From positions 1 through 38,290 of the forward strand of contig PAPJ01000066.1 in NCBI GenBank assembly GCA_002709045.1: 38,290 nt of DNA, given 5' to 3'. Both the position numbers and the translations under genes were made by a program. Position 1 is the stretch's first letter. Each line of letters starts with the position of its first letter. The notes under the pieces were generated by a model that saw nothing but the letters and a program-made list of their open reading frames with translations, was not told where the DNA came from and searched no databases. This document shows, piece after piece, positions 23,957 through 31,590 of this stretch. This stretch comes from Planctomycetaceae bacterium. GTDB lineage: Bacteria; Planctomycetota; Planctomycetia; Pirellulales; Pirellulaceae.

Positions 23957-24954
23957 ATCAGCACCCATCTTCCTGCGAAAGCAATCAGGGTCAGGATACA
24001 AGACAATCGGTAGAAACATCGGCAAGTACGCTTATGGCGTATCTGAGGCTAATGAGAATCGGAAATGTATTCACAGCCTTTGCCAATATCATAATGGGAT
24101 TTCTTGTTGTTCAGTCAGATGCCGGTCTTACCGGAATCACCGGCGACAACGCAGTCATCCTCTTGGGTCTGCTCGCGTCCACTTTCTGCCTTTATTGTGC
24201 CGGTATGGTTCTGAATGATGTGTTCGATGTGGAACGAGATACTTCTGAACGAAAAAAGAGACCTATCCCGTCGGGTCAGATTTCATTGGGTAATGCCCGA
24301 AAACTTGGATGGGGACTACTTGTATCCGGAATTCTCTGTAGTCTGACCGCAGGTATCAATGGACTGATCATCGCATCGGCGGTGGCAATCAGTGTCGTGC
24401 TTTATGACTGGATTCTGAAAAAGACACACCTTGCACCGCTGGCTATGGGAGCCTGCCGATTTTTTAATATCCTACTTGGCATGAGTATGGCCGGATCTGA
24501 TTCAGCACTGTTTTTAGGATTTGCCAAACATCATCTGTTAATCGCTGGCAGTATTGGAATATTTGTCTCGGGGTTAACCTGGTTTGCCCGTACAGAAGCC
24601 AAAATCAGTAGCCGCTGGCTACTCATTTTTGGAGTACTCGTCATGGCGATCGGTTTATACGGACTGGCAATATTCCCACGCTATGTCCCCGACCCCAAAC
24701 AACTGCGCTTAAATGCAAATACAGCAACAATGCTAATCGGATTGCTGGGCATGTTGACACTTTATCGATGCGTACTAGCTGTTGCCGATCCGATCCCTGC
24801 TAAAGTCCAGACCGGTGTGATTGGATGTCTCAGATCTCTGATCTTTCTGGACGCAGCCGTTGTACTAATTGTCAGTGATCGGATGCTGGCTATTGGTACA
24901 CTGGCATTGTTAGTTCCTATGCTAATTATCGGAAAAAGAATCCGGGCCACATAA
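23953..24954 (+). CDS. UbiA-family prenyltransferase (EboC-like)
   Basis: This membrane-embedded enzyme would join a polyprenyl diphosphate to an acceptor. The first Asp-rich motif is clear ('VLNDVFDVERDTSERKKRP', Mg-diphosphate binding), followed by 'IPSGQISLGNAR'. The second region is 'LYDWILKKTHLAPLAMGACR', then 'FFNILLGMSMAG'. About eight to nine hydrophobic helices are spread over 333 aa. Ubiquinone and menaquinone enzymes (UbiA, MenA) share the fold, but the 'ACRFFNILLGMS' segment and the neighbouring TatD-like and phosphodiesterase-fold genes fit EboC better. The ATG overlaps the permease stop. The acceptor and product are unknown. Confidence 0.88.
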   Translation: MNQHPSSCESNQGQDTRQSVETSASTLMAYLRLMRIGNVFTAFANIIMGFLVVQSDAGLTGITGDNAVILLGLLASTFCLYCAGMVLNDVFDVERDTSERKKRPIPSGQISLGNARKLGWGLLVSGILCSLTAGINGLIIASAVAISVVLYDWILKKTHLAPLAMGACRFFNILLGMSMAGSDSALFLGFAKHHLLIAGSIGIFVSGLTWFARTEAKISSRWLLIFGVLVMAIGLYGLAIFPRYVPDPKQLRLNANTATMLIGLLGMLTLYRCVLAVADPIPAKVQTGVIGCLRSLIFLDAAVVLIVSDRMLAIGTLALLVPMLIIGKRIRAT

Positions 24955-25006
24955 ATTCTTACCCATCACTTCAAAAACTTGGATCTTATAACAGAACACA
25001 GAGACT

Positions 25007-26338
25007 ATGAAATACTTTATCTACTGCACTGTCCCCGGCTTACGCCAGCAGGATCTGGCTCAAATGCCAAATCTTAAGGAATTAATCAGCAATGGTGCTC
25101 AGCAACAATTAACCACAAGTTTTCCGGGAGTAACGTGGCCGGCTCAGGCCTCTATGCTGACCGGTAAGCTGGCCAATCAACATGGAGTCATAGCGAATGG
25201 TTTCTACTGGCGAAATCAGCAGGAAGTTGAAATGTGGACCGCCTGGAACGAAAAGATTGAAGCTCCGCAAATTTGGGATTTGCTCCACGATATCTCTCCC
25301 GATATCAAGTCACTAGCCTGGTTTCCGATGCTCAGCAAAGGAAGTGGAGCCGACTATATTTGCATGCCTAAACCGGTACATAATCCGGATGGATCCGAAT
25401 CTCTTTGGTGCTACACACAACCCCAGAAATACTATGGAGAACTTCTCGAATCCATCGGCCACTTTCCACTGCAACACTTCTGGGGCCCACTTGCAAATAT
25501 TAAATCTTCTCAGTGGATTTTAGAAAGTGCCTTAAAGGCGATTTCTGACTTCAAACCTCAGTTCTCCTACATCTATATTCCGCATCTCGACTACGCTGCC
25601 CAGAAGCTGGGGCCCAATAGTCCGGCTGCCTTTCAGGCTGTCACAGAACTCGACGAAGTATTGGGCAATATGATTAATGGTGTCCACGAATCTCTGGGGA
25701 AGGAAAACGTTGTCTGGATCATTGCAAGTGAGTACGTCATCACCGAAGTCGATCATGTAACGTATCCAAACCGAATTCTACGCGAAGCCGGACTACTGAA
25801 TGTCTCGGTACAGGAAGATGGTGAACACCTCGACCTTGATTCTCCGGCCTGGACATTGGTGGATCATCAACTTGGGCATGTTTTTGTGCAAAATCACTGT
25901 CAGGAAACTGTTCAAAAGGTTGTAGAAGTATTCAGCAGTCAGCCGGGAATCGCGGAAGTACTCGTCGGTGACCAGCGTTCAAAATACGGACTCGACCACG
26001 AACGAAGCGGCGATGTTGTAATCATCTCGGCGGCGAATAGCTGGCAGGCTTATTACTGGTGGCTTGACGATATCAAAGCGCCGAGTTTTGCCCACACTGT
26101 TGATATCCACCGCAAGCCAGGCTACGATCCGGTGGAATTACATTTTGACATGCAAACCAAAAGCATTCCGTTGGACGCCACCCTAATAAAAGGATCTCAC
26201 GGAGCTCCTGTTAAGGACGACAATCAACGGGGTGTCATCCTGTCCAACTGCCCTGTAATCCTTAAAGACCGGGACTGGCAGGACACCGAACTATGCGAAC
26301 ATTTGGTAAACACTATTAGTGATGTACAGAATTTATGA
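25007..26338 (+). CDS. Alkaline phosphatase-superfamily protein, nucleotide pyrophosphatase-like (EboF-like)
   Basis: The N-terminal half has the type I phosphodiesterase/nucleotide pyrophosphatase layout: 'LKELISNGAQQQLTTSFPGV', then 'TWPAQASMLTGKLANQHGV' with the nucleophile-position Thr. However, the first metal-binding segment, normally 'IDGLR', reads 'TVPGLR' and lacks its Asp. The central 'IYIPHLDYAAQKLGP' keeps Asp, and the usual 'SDHG' position reads 'SEYVITEVDH'. Near the C-terminus 'KGSHGAPV' supplies a His. One metal site may therefore be altered. No signal peptide is present, so the protein should be cytosolic. It follows the prenyltransferase gene by 52 bases, as EboF-type proteins accompany EboC elsewhere. 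The biochemical activity is uncertain. Confidence 0.8.
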   Translation: MKYFIYCTVPGLRQQDLAQMPNLKELISNGAQQQLTTSFPGVTWPAQASMLTGKLANQHGVIANGFYWRNQQEVEMWTAWNEKIEAPQIWDLLHDISPDIKSLAWFPMLSKGSGADYICMPKPVHNPDGSESLWCYTQPQKYYGELLESIGHFPLQHFWGPLANIKSSQWILESALKAISDFKPQFSYIYIPHLDYAAQKLGPNSPAAFQAVTELDEVLGNMINGVHESLGKENVVWIIASEYVITEVDHVTYPNRILREAGLLNVSVQEDGEHLDLDSPAWTLVDHQLGHVFVQNHCQETVQKVVEVFSSQPGIAEVLVGDQRSKYGLDHERSGDVVIISAANSWQAYYWWLDDIKAPSFAHTVDIHRKPGYDPVELHFDMQTKSIPLDATLIKGSHGAPVKDDNQRGVILSNCPVILKDRDWQDTELCEHLVNTISDVQNL

Positions 26339-26409
26339 CATCGTCGTCATTTTAATTAAGATAAAAATGACACAGTGTTAGAGTTACAAAGAACATTAGT
26401 ATAAGTAAC

Positions 26410-26904
26410 ATGTCCAAAATTCCTCCTATTAGAATTGGCCTTGGTCACGACACGCACCGCATCGACAAAGGTGGTCCGATGACGTTGGGAGGCATTACCA
26501 TTGATTGCGATTTGCATTTAATTGGTCACAGTGACGCCGATGTGTTATTACATGCAATCACCGATGCGATCCTCGGAGCCGTCTGTCTTGGTGACATCGG
26601 AACACTGTTTCCTAATACCGCTGACGAAAATAAAAATAGATGCTCACGGGAAATGCTACAACTAGCCTATGCAAAAGTCGTTGAAGCTGGCTGGAAAATC
26701 ACAAATCTAGACTGTGTGATTTTCGCAACTCAGCCTAAAATCAGTCCTTATCGGGATGCCATCATCCAATGCATCACAGAGACACTGGAGATGGAAGACG
26801 AAAACGTTTTCGTCAAAGGCAAGACTGGTGAAAACGTCGGTCCGATTGGACGCGGAGAGGCAATCATGGCAGAATGTGTAGCCCTCTTACACAAGGCATC
26901 CTGA
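26410..26904 (+). CDS. ispF: 2-C-methyl-D-erythritol 2,4-cyclodiphosphate synthase
   Basis: IspF makes the cyclic diphosphate intermediate of the MEP isoprenoid pathway. The 164-residue protein has the zinc-binding 'GLGHDTHRI', 'GGITID', 'LIGHSDADVLLHAITDAILG' and 'CLGDIGTLFPNT', plus the C-terminal signature 'KGKTGENVGPIGRGEAI'. Length is normal. It lies 71 bases after the EboF-like gene on the same strand and 77 before cysS. ispF beside cysS is a frequent pairing. Its product leads to prenyl diphosphates, the donor needed by the UbiA-type enzyme nearby, though isoprenoids are used throughout the cell. Confidence 0.97.
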   Translation: MSKIPPIRIGLGHDTHRIDKGGPMTLGGITIDCDLHLIGHSDADVLLHAITDAILGAVCLGDIGTLFPNTADENKNRCSREMLQLAYAKVVEAGWKITNLDCVIFATQPKISPYRDAIIQCITETLEMEDENVFVKGKTGENVGPIGRGEAIMAECVALLHKAS

Positions 26905-26981
26905 TAGTATTTTTTTACCCGGCTCTGTTTTAGCCAATAACCAGAGGCCGCAGAACCCCTTTCACGCTCTGGCAATTATTA

Positions 26982-28517
26982 ATGATACGCGTATACAACA
27001 CTCTGTCGAAACAGAAAGAAGATTTCCAGCCTCTCGAAGATGGGAAAGTCGGAATCTATCTGTGCGGTCCTACTGTCTATGACAAGAGTCATATCGGACA
27101 TATGGTGGGACCGATCATCTTTGACACCATTAAACGCTATCTAAAATACAGCGGGTACGATGTGACGTGGGTCGTCAATATTACTGACGTCGATGACAAG
27201 CTGATAATCAAATCCCGAGAACGCGGACTGCCCATGGATGCGATTGCCGCTGAAATGACCGACGACTACCTTAGTAATCTCAAATCTCTAGGTGTCGACC
27301 AAATCGATCACATGCCCAGAGCAACGGAAAATATTGAGGAGATTATTCAATTCACTCAGGATCTTATTGATAAAGGTTTTGCCTATGAGGCTGACGGAGA
27401 TGTCTTCTTTGATGTAGATGCTGACCAGGACTACGGAAAACTAAGCAACCGCAGCGCCGACGCGGCTCAGGGTGAAGGCGGACAAGCCGTCTCACGCAAA
27501 AAGTCAGCCAGTGACTTCGCATTATGGAAGTCGGCAAAAGATGATGAACCAAGTTGGAAAAGTCCCTGGGGCAAAGGACGGCCTGGATGGCACATTGAAT
27601 GTTCAGCCATGAGTCGTAGGATTCTTGGTGAATCCTTTGATATTCATGGTGGCGGGCTAGACCTTGTATTTCCGCACCACGAAAACGAGTTAGCCCAAAG
27701 CGAATGCTGTCACGGCAAACCGATGGTGAAATACTGGATGCACAATGGGCTCATGCGAGCCGGAGATACATCTGGAAAAGTGGGTGGTCGTAGTGACGGT
27801 GAAGGTGACGAGACAGAAGTGCAGGCAACGGTAGAAACTAAAATCAGTCGCAGTAAGGGAGCAGGTGGCCTGTCCAGTTTGATTGAACGTCACGGCGGTG
27901 AACGCATTCGCTTCTTCCTGCTACGCACTCACTACCGAAGTACAATTGTCTTCAGTGAACAAGGATTACAGGAAGCCGGAACAGCATTGGAAGGCTTCTA
28001 CCGACTTTTTGAAAGATACAAACGCATTACAGATAACTGTTTTTATGAACTTACTGCCGCTCCGCTTCGTCAGCAGGATGACGAAATTTCCAGCGATTGT
28101 GAATTCCTGCAGCAGGTTAACGATCACCGTCAAAGCTATCTCTCCCACATGGATGACGACTTTAATACCGGCGGTGCTACCAGTGATCTGTTTGACCTCG
28201 TTCGAACCATCAATCGGTTCATTGACCACAATGATCTTGAACAAGCCTGTGCGGATCACCATAAAGATGCGCTCACAGGCTCAGTGCAAACTTTGCGAAA
28301 CCTGACTGCCATTCTAGGGATCTTTTCTGCTGCTCCGGTCGGAGCTGCCGGAAGTAATGAATTGACCGGCCAGTTAATGGAATTGATGATCGCATTACGA
28401 GCAGAAGCACGCGCTAATAAGAATTTCGACATCGCCGACCGCATCCGTGACGGACTGGAAGAAATCGGAATCACCATCGAAGACCGTAAAGATGGGACGG
28501 ACTGGCGAGTCAGTTAA
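26982..28517 (+). CDS. cysS: Cysteinyl-tRNA synthetase
   Basis: CysS charges tRNA-Cys. Class I features: zinc Cys in 'LCGPTVYDKSHIGHM', which also contains the HIGH motif as SHIGHM; 'WVVNITDVDDKLI'; 'GRPGWHIECSAMS' (second zinc Cys); and 'DIHGGGLDLVFPHHENE'. The KMSKS loop is present as 'KISRSKG', and about 24 extra residues rich in Gly, Asp and Glu ('GKVGGRSDGEGDETEV') lie just ahead of it. At 511 aa it is longer than E. coli CysS (461). The zinc His and Glu ligands are intact, so it should be functional. The end overlaps the convergent ruvA stop by four bases. Confidence 0.97.
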   Translation: MIRVYNTLSKQKEDFQPLEDGKVGIYLCGPTVYDKSHIGHMVGPIIFDTIKRYLKYSGYDVTWVVNITDVDDKLIIKSRERGLPMDAIAAEMTDDYLSNLKSLGVDQIDHMPRATENIEEIIQFTQDLIDKGFAYEADGDVFFDVDADQDYGKLSNRSADAAQGEGGQAVSRKKSASDFALWKSAKDDEPSWKSPWGKGRPGWHIECSAMSRRILGESFDIHGGGLDLVFPHHENELAQSECCHGKPMVKYWMHNGLMRAGDTSGKVGGRSDGEGDETEVQATVETKISRSKGAGGLSSLIERHGGERIRFFLLRTHYRSTIVFSEQGLQEAGTALEGFYRLFERYKRITDNCFYELTAAPLRQQDDEISSDCEFLQQVNDHRQSYLSHMDDDFNTGGATSDLFDLVRTINRFIDHNDLEQACADHHKDALTGSVQTLRNLTAILGIFSAAPVGAAGSNELTGQLMELMIALRAEARANKNFDIADRIRDGLEEIGITIEDRKDGTDWRVS

Positions 28518-29131
28518 CGTGAGCTCTGATAAACGGCATTGATTAAGGACTCTACGTCTTTAAATTTCTCTCCCGTAGCAATGGCGCTTTCAACCAGATG
28601 CCGGGCATCCGATTCACCATGTCCCAAATTACGAAGAACAACATAAGTCTGATCAACAATATCCGGTTCGATTTCTGCAGATTGGGCAGTATCACGAGTG
28701 ACCAACAGTGCGAACTTGGCCATCTTTCTTCGTAGGCGGGCAATAATTCGTTCTGACATTGCTGGTCCCACTCCAGGCAATGTGGTCAGTCCTTTAACAT
28801 CCTGATCTTCGATGATCTGGGCAATTTCGCGGACTGGACGCACCATTGCCCGTAAGGCTTTTTTGACACCTACGCCATCCACACTGCAAAACAACTCGAA
28901 AAATTCCAATTCAATCTTATTTAAGAAACCGACCATCCGCGGAGTCATTTTTCCCTGAGGATTTCCGTCCATGTAGAAGACGGTATGCAAACCCACATCT
29001 TCACCAGACATCGGCTGTAGATTTCGCCGTACAAAATCAGGCACCAGCACTTCCAATTGAAAAGCACCTACTTCAATAATTACAGACTCTTCATAAACTT
29101 CCAACAGTCTGCCGGTGAAGAATTTAATCAT
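28514..29131 (-). CDS. ruvA: Holliday junction branch migration protein RuvA
   Basis: RuvA tetramers bind four-way DNA junctions and load the RuvB motor. Family marks: OB-fold N-terminus 'MIKFFTGRLLEVYEESVIIE', helix-hairpin-helix motifs 'CSVDGVGVKKALRAM' and 'LTTLPGVGPAMSERIIARLR', and a C-terminal RuvB-binding domain ('DARHLVESAIATGEKF'). At 205 aa the length is normal. It lies 37 bases downstream of ruvC on the same strand, so they form a unit. ruvB is separate and divergent just beyond ruvC. Confidence 0.96.
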   Translation of the reverse strand: MIKFFTGRLLEVYEESVIIEVGAFQLEVLVPDFVRRNLQPMSGEDVGLHTVFYMDGNPQGKMTPRMVGFLNKIELEFFELFCSVDGVGVKKALRAMVRPVREIAQIIEDQDVKGLTTLPGVGPAMSERIIARLRRKMAKFALLVTRDTAQSAEIEPDIVDQTYVVLRNLGHGESDARHLVESAIATGEKFKDVESLINAVYQSSR

Positions 29132-29168
29132 GGGATCGTTATCTTTCTAAGTGCCCGTGGTAAGTGGA

Positions 29169-29672
29169 TTAATATTGTTTGCCTAAATAAGCGTGACAAA
29201 GTGCAATCGCCAGTGCATCTGCAACATCATTGGGCTCGGGAGGATCGGGTAGATTAAACTCACGGCAAATCGACGCCTGCATCTGTTCTTTTGACGCCCG
29301 GCCATTGCCGGTTAGGACTTTTTTGATTTTAGTGGATGCGTAATGGTAGATCGGAATATCACTTTGCGAGGCCACCAGGCAAATTACTCCGCGTGCATGC
29401 CCCATGATGATTGAAGTCATCGGATGAGCATAGTGCGAATAGAGTTTTTCAATAGCCATTTGATCAGGATTGACTGAATCGATGAGATCCTTGACGCCGT
29501 CGTAAATTTTCATCACCTTATCGGGAATCTCGCCTTTACCACCACGAATCACTCCGGCCTCAACAATCTCCAGTTTATTAGCTCTTTGATCCAGCACGCC
29601 ATAGCCTGTAATATTGACGCCTGGGTCAATACCAAGAATTCGGCGGGATTGAATAAGTGATTCGTCGACCAT
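29169..29672 (-). CDS. ruvC: Crossover junction endodeoxyribonuclease RuvC
   Basis: RuvC resolves Holliday junctions by paired nicks. All four acidic catalytic residues can be placed: Asp in 'ILGIDPGVNITGYGVL', Glu in 'MAIEKLYSHYAHPMTSI', and two Asp in 'PPEPNDVADALAIALCHA'. Length (167 aa) is normal. It has a short 10-residue polar N-terminus before the first strand. It is the first gene of a ruvC-ruvA unit, with ruvB starting 190 bases away in the opposite direction. Confidence 0.96.
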   Translation of the reverse strand: MVDESLIQSRRILGIDPGVNITGYGVLDQRANKLEIVEAGVIRGGKGEIPDKVMKIYDGVKDLIDSVNPDQMAIEKLYSHYAHPMTSIIMGHARGVICLVASQSDIPIYHYASTKIKKVLTGNGRASKEQMQASICREFNLPDPPEPNDVADALAIALCHAYLGKQY

Positions 29673-29813
29673 CAGAACCCAACGCCATTAATCGGAGTTG
29701 CCATAGAATTTCAGTAAACCGTTGCAGAGAAGAATACGGTATGACAAAGGCCGGCGAGAATAGCGATCTTCAATTTGGTGACAAAATCGTACTGTCTGCC
29801 AAGCCTTTATTTT

Positions 29814-29822
29814 TGCTATACT
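29814..29822 (+). promoter_or_regulatory. Candidate extended -10 promoter for ruvB
   Basis: TGCTATACT combines the extended -10 TGN with a five-of-six TATACT (29817-29822). No good -35 is present, which extended -10 promoters can tolerate. It lies about 40 bases before the ruvB ATG, in the gap shared with divergent ruvC. Confidence 0.45.
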
Positions 29823-29862
29823 TGCCTCACATAAGTTTTGGTTAACAAGGAAATCCTAGTTT

Positions 29863-30906
29863 ATGAACCGGGAAAAAATACTCGGGCCCTTAGATACGGC
29901 CAACGAAGATGATCATTCTCTGCGGCCAAAAAAAATGGGCGAAATGGTCGGACAGCGTGAAGTGTACGAACGACTCATGATTGCTGTCGACGCTGCTCGT
30001 AAACGTGAAGAACCGTTAGGTCATATTCTATTTGATGGGCCGCCTGGACTGGGAAAAACTACCTTTGCAACCTGTATACCACGGGAACTCGAAGTACCAA
30101 TCGAGATGGCAACCGGAGCTTCACTCAGAGCCCCAAAAGACCTCCTTCCCTACCTGACCAACCTTCAGGAGAAGTCGGTTCTGTTTATCGACGAAATCCA
30201 TCGTATTCCAACCGCTGTAGAAGAATACCTTTACACAGCAATGGAAGACTATCGAATTGACCTGATCTTGGGTGAAGGGGTAAATGCTCGCACGCTGAAT
30301 ATGTCCCTCAAGCCGTTTACACTTATCGGGGCGACGACCCGAGCTGGAATGTTGACCGGGCCGCTGCGTGATCGATTCCAGTTTCGTGAACATCTAAACT
30401 TTTATACCGATCAGGAACTTACCGAAATTGTTAAACGAAATGCCGTCAAACTAAAAATGGAGATTGATGACGTATCGGCACTTGAAATCGCACGTCGAAG
30501 TCGTAGCACGCCTCGAATCGCCAATAATCGTCTGCGTTGTGTTCGAGACTATTCGACAGCCAAAGAAAATGGTCAACTCAACCCGGAAATCACTCTTAAA
30601 GCACTTGAAATGTGGGAAGTCGATACATTGGGACTGGACAGACTTGACCGCAAGTATCTGGAAACCATTGCACGCGTGTTTATGGGCGGACCAGCAGGTA
30701 TTGAAGCAATCGGCCATACAATGAACGTGGCATTGGATACTTTGACCGACGAAGTGGAGCCATTTTTACTCCGGTCGGAACTGGTAATTCGGACTCCCCG
30801 CGGCCGTATGGTAACTCAAAAAGGACTCGATCACCTGGGGATCAACGATATTTCCCTGCCTGACCAGAAAGAAGCACAAGACCCTGAGACCGATTCTGAT
30901 GGGTAG
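29863..30906 (+). CDS. ruvB: Holliday junction branch migration ATPase RuvB
   Basis: RuvB is the hexameric AAA+ motor of the RuvAB complex. It contains 'MVGQREVYERLMIAVDAA', Walker A 'FDGPPGLGKTTFA', Walker B 'VLFIDEIHRIP', sensor 1 'LIGATTRAGMLTGPLRDRF' with the Arg finger, sensor 2 'STPRIANNRLRCVRDY', and the winged-helix C-terminus 'VIRTPRGRMVTQKGLDHLGI'. At 347 aa the length is normal. AAGGAAA stands about 10 bases before the ATG. It is encoded opposite to ruvC/ruvA and has its own terminator. Confidence 0.97.
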   Translation: MNREKILGPLDTANEDDHSLRPKKMGEMVGQREVYERLMIAVDAARKREEPLGHILFDGPPGLGKTTFATCIPRELEVPIEMATGASLRAPKDLLPYLTNLQEKSVLFIDEIHRIPTAVEEYLYTAMEDYRIDLILGEGVNARTLNMSLKPFTLIGATTRAGMLTGPLRDRFQFREHLNFYTDQELTEIVKRNAVKLKMEIDDVSALEIARRSRSTPRIANNRLRCVRDYSTAKENGQLNPEITLKALEMWEVDTLGLDRLDRKYLETIARVFMGGPAGIEAIGHTMNVALDTLTDEVEPFLLRSELVIRTPRGRMVTQKGLDHLGINDISLPDQKEAQDPETDSDG

Positions 30907-31029
30907 CAGACCTGTAAGAGAGGTGAAAACTGACCATAATCCATCCAAACTTGCTTCGATTGCCTCAATTTATCCGGTTGACAGCGCTCAAATGCAGTTT
31001 TAGGATTAGTTTTTTACTCAAGGTCTTTG

Positions 31030-31081
31030 ATTGCCGATAGTGATGGTGACAATGTCCTTGTGGGATTATCAGGCAATTTTT
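31030..31081 (+). terminator. Rho-independent terminator after ruvB
   Basis: ATTGCCGATA (31030-31039) pairs with TATC-A-GGCAAT (31067-31077, one bulged A) over a 27-base loop, followed by a T5 tail. It lies about 125 bases past the ruvB stop and just before the rpmF promoter. Confidence 0.65.
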
Positions 31082-31090
31082 GATAGTCAA

Positions 31091-31120
31091 AAGACATTGT
31101 TTAACACTGTCTAATATAAT
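31091..31120 (+). promoter_or_regulatory. Candidate promoter for rpmF
   Basis: A perfect TATAAT (31115-31120) has AAGACA (31091-31096, four of six) 18 bases upstream. It sits 43 bases before the rpmF ATG, directly after the ruvB terminator. Confidence 0.45.
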
Positions 31121-31163
31121 ATTTTCCTCGATCTATGAATCATTAATTGCGTCAGGTGTAATC

Positions 31164-31352
31164 ATGGCGGTACCAAAAAGAAAACATTCTAACTCGCGCT
31201 CCAACAAGCGACGTAGCCACGACTTTCTGACAAGTCGTCAATTGAGCCCATGTAAAGCATGTGGTCACCCAATCCCTTCGCATACAATATGCCCTAAATG
31301 TGGCATGTATCTTGAAAAGAACCGAAGATTTTCAGCCACCAGTGATGATTAA
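31164..31352 (+). CDS. rpmF: 50S ribosomal protein L32
   Basis: This 62-residue basic ribosomal protein begins with the family signature 'MAVPKRKHSNSRSNKRRSHD'. It has a four-Cys zinc ribbon ('SPCKACGHPIPSHTICPKCG'). I start it at the ATG at 31164, because all family sequence begins there; a longer open frame to 31080 has no L32 character. As in many bacteria, it precedes fatty-acid genes. Here plsX and fabH, which often come next, are missing, and a terminator separates it from fabD. Confidence 0.95.
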   Translation: MAVPKRKHSNSRSNKRRSHDFLTSRQLSPCKACGHPIPSHTICPKCGMYLEKNRRFSATSDD

Positions 31353-31463
31353 TTAATACCGCGCTCCACAAGTAAAGGAGCTCGTAGTGCATTACATTAT
31401 TCATATTTATGCCGGTACGAATTACTGATAAATGTTGCTCGGGAATTAAAGATACTATTAGAT

Positions 31464-31542
31464 CCTGATCTGCTTCCTGTCCGAAGAAGTGTCCTCTGGA
31501 CAATTCAATAAAACGGTCTAAACAGCGGGTCAGGTTTTTTTT
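31464..31542 (+). terminator. Branched terminator between rpmF and fabD
   Basis: An 11-pair stem, 31464-31474 with 31524-31534 (CCTGATCTGCT/AGCGGGTCAGG, with three G-U pairs), encloses a second hairpin, TGTCC/GGACA, and is followed by T8 (31535-31542). It ends 48 bases before fabD. Either it ends rpmF transcription, or it attenuates read-through into the fab genes. Confidence 0.65.
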
Positions 31543-31590
31543 ATGATTAGTAGGTAAATTCGCTGATTCACCAATAGGTATACGGGACTT

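Noticed and set aside
26346..26371. Inverted repeat after the EboF-like gene as a terminator
   Set aside because: The stem is almost entirely A/T and no T-run follows, so it does not meet the standard for a terminator.
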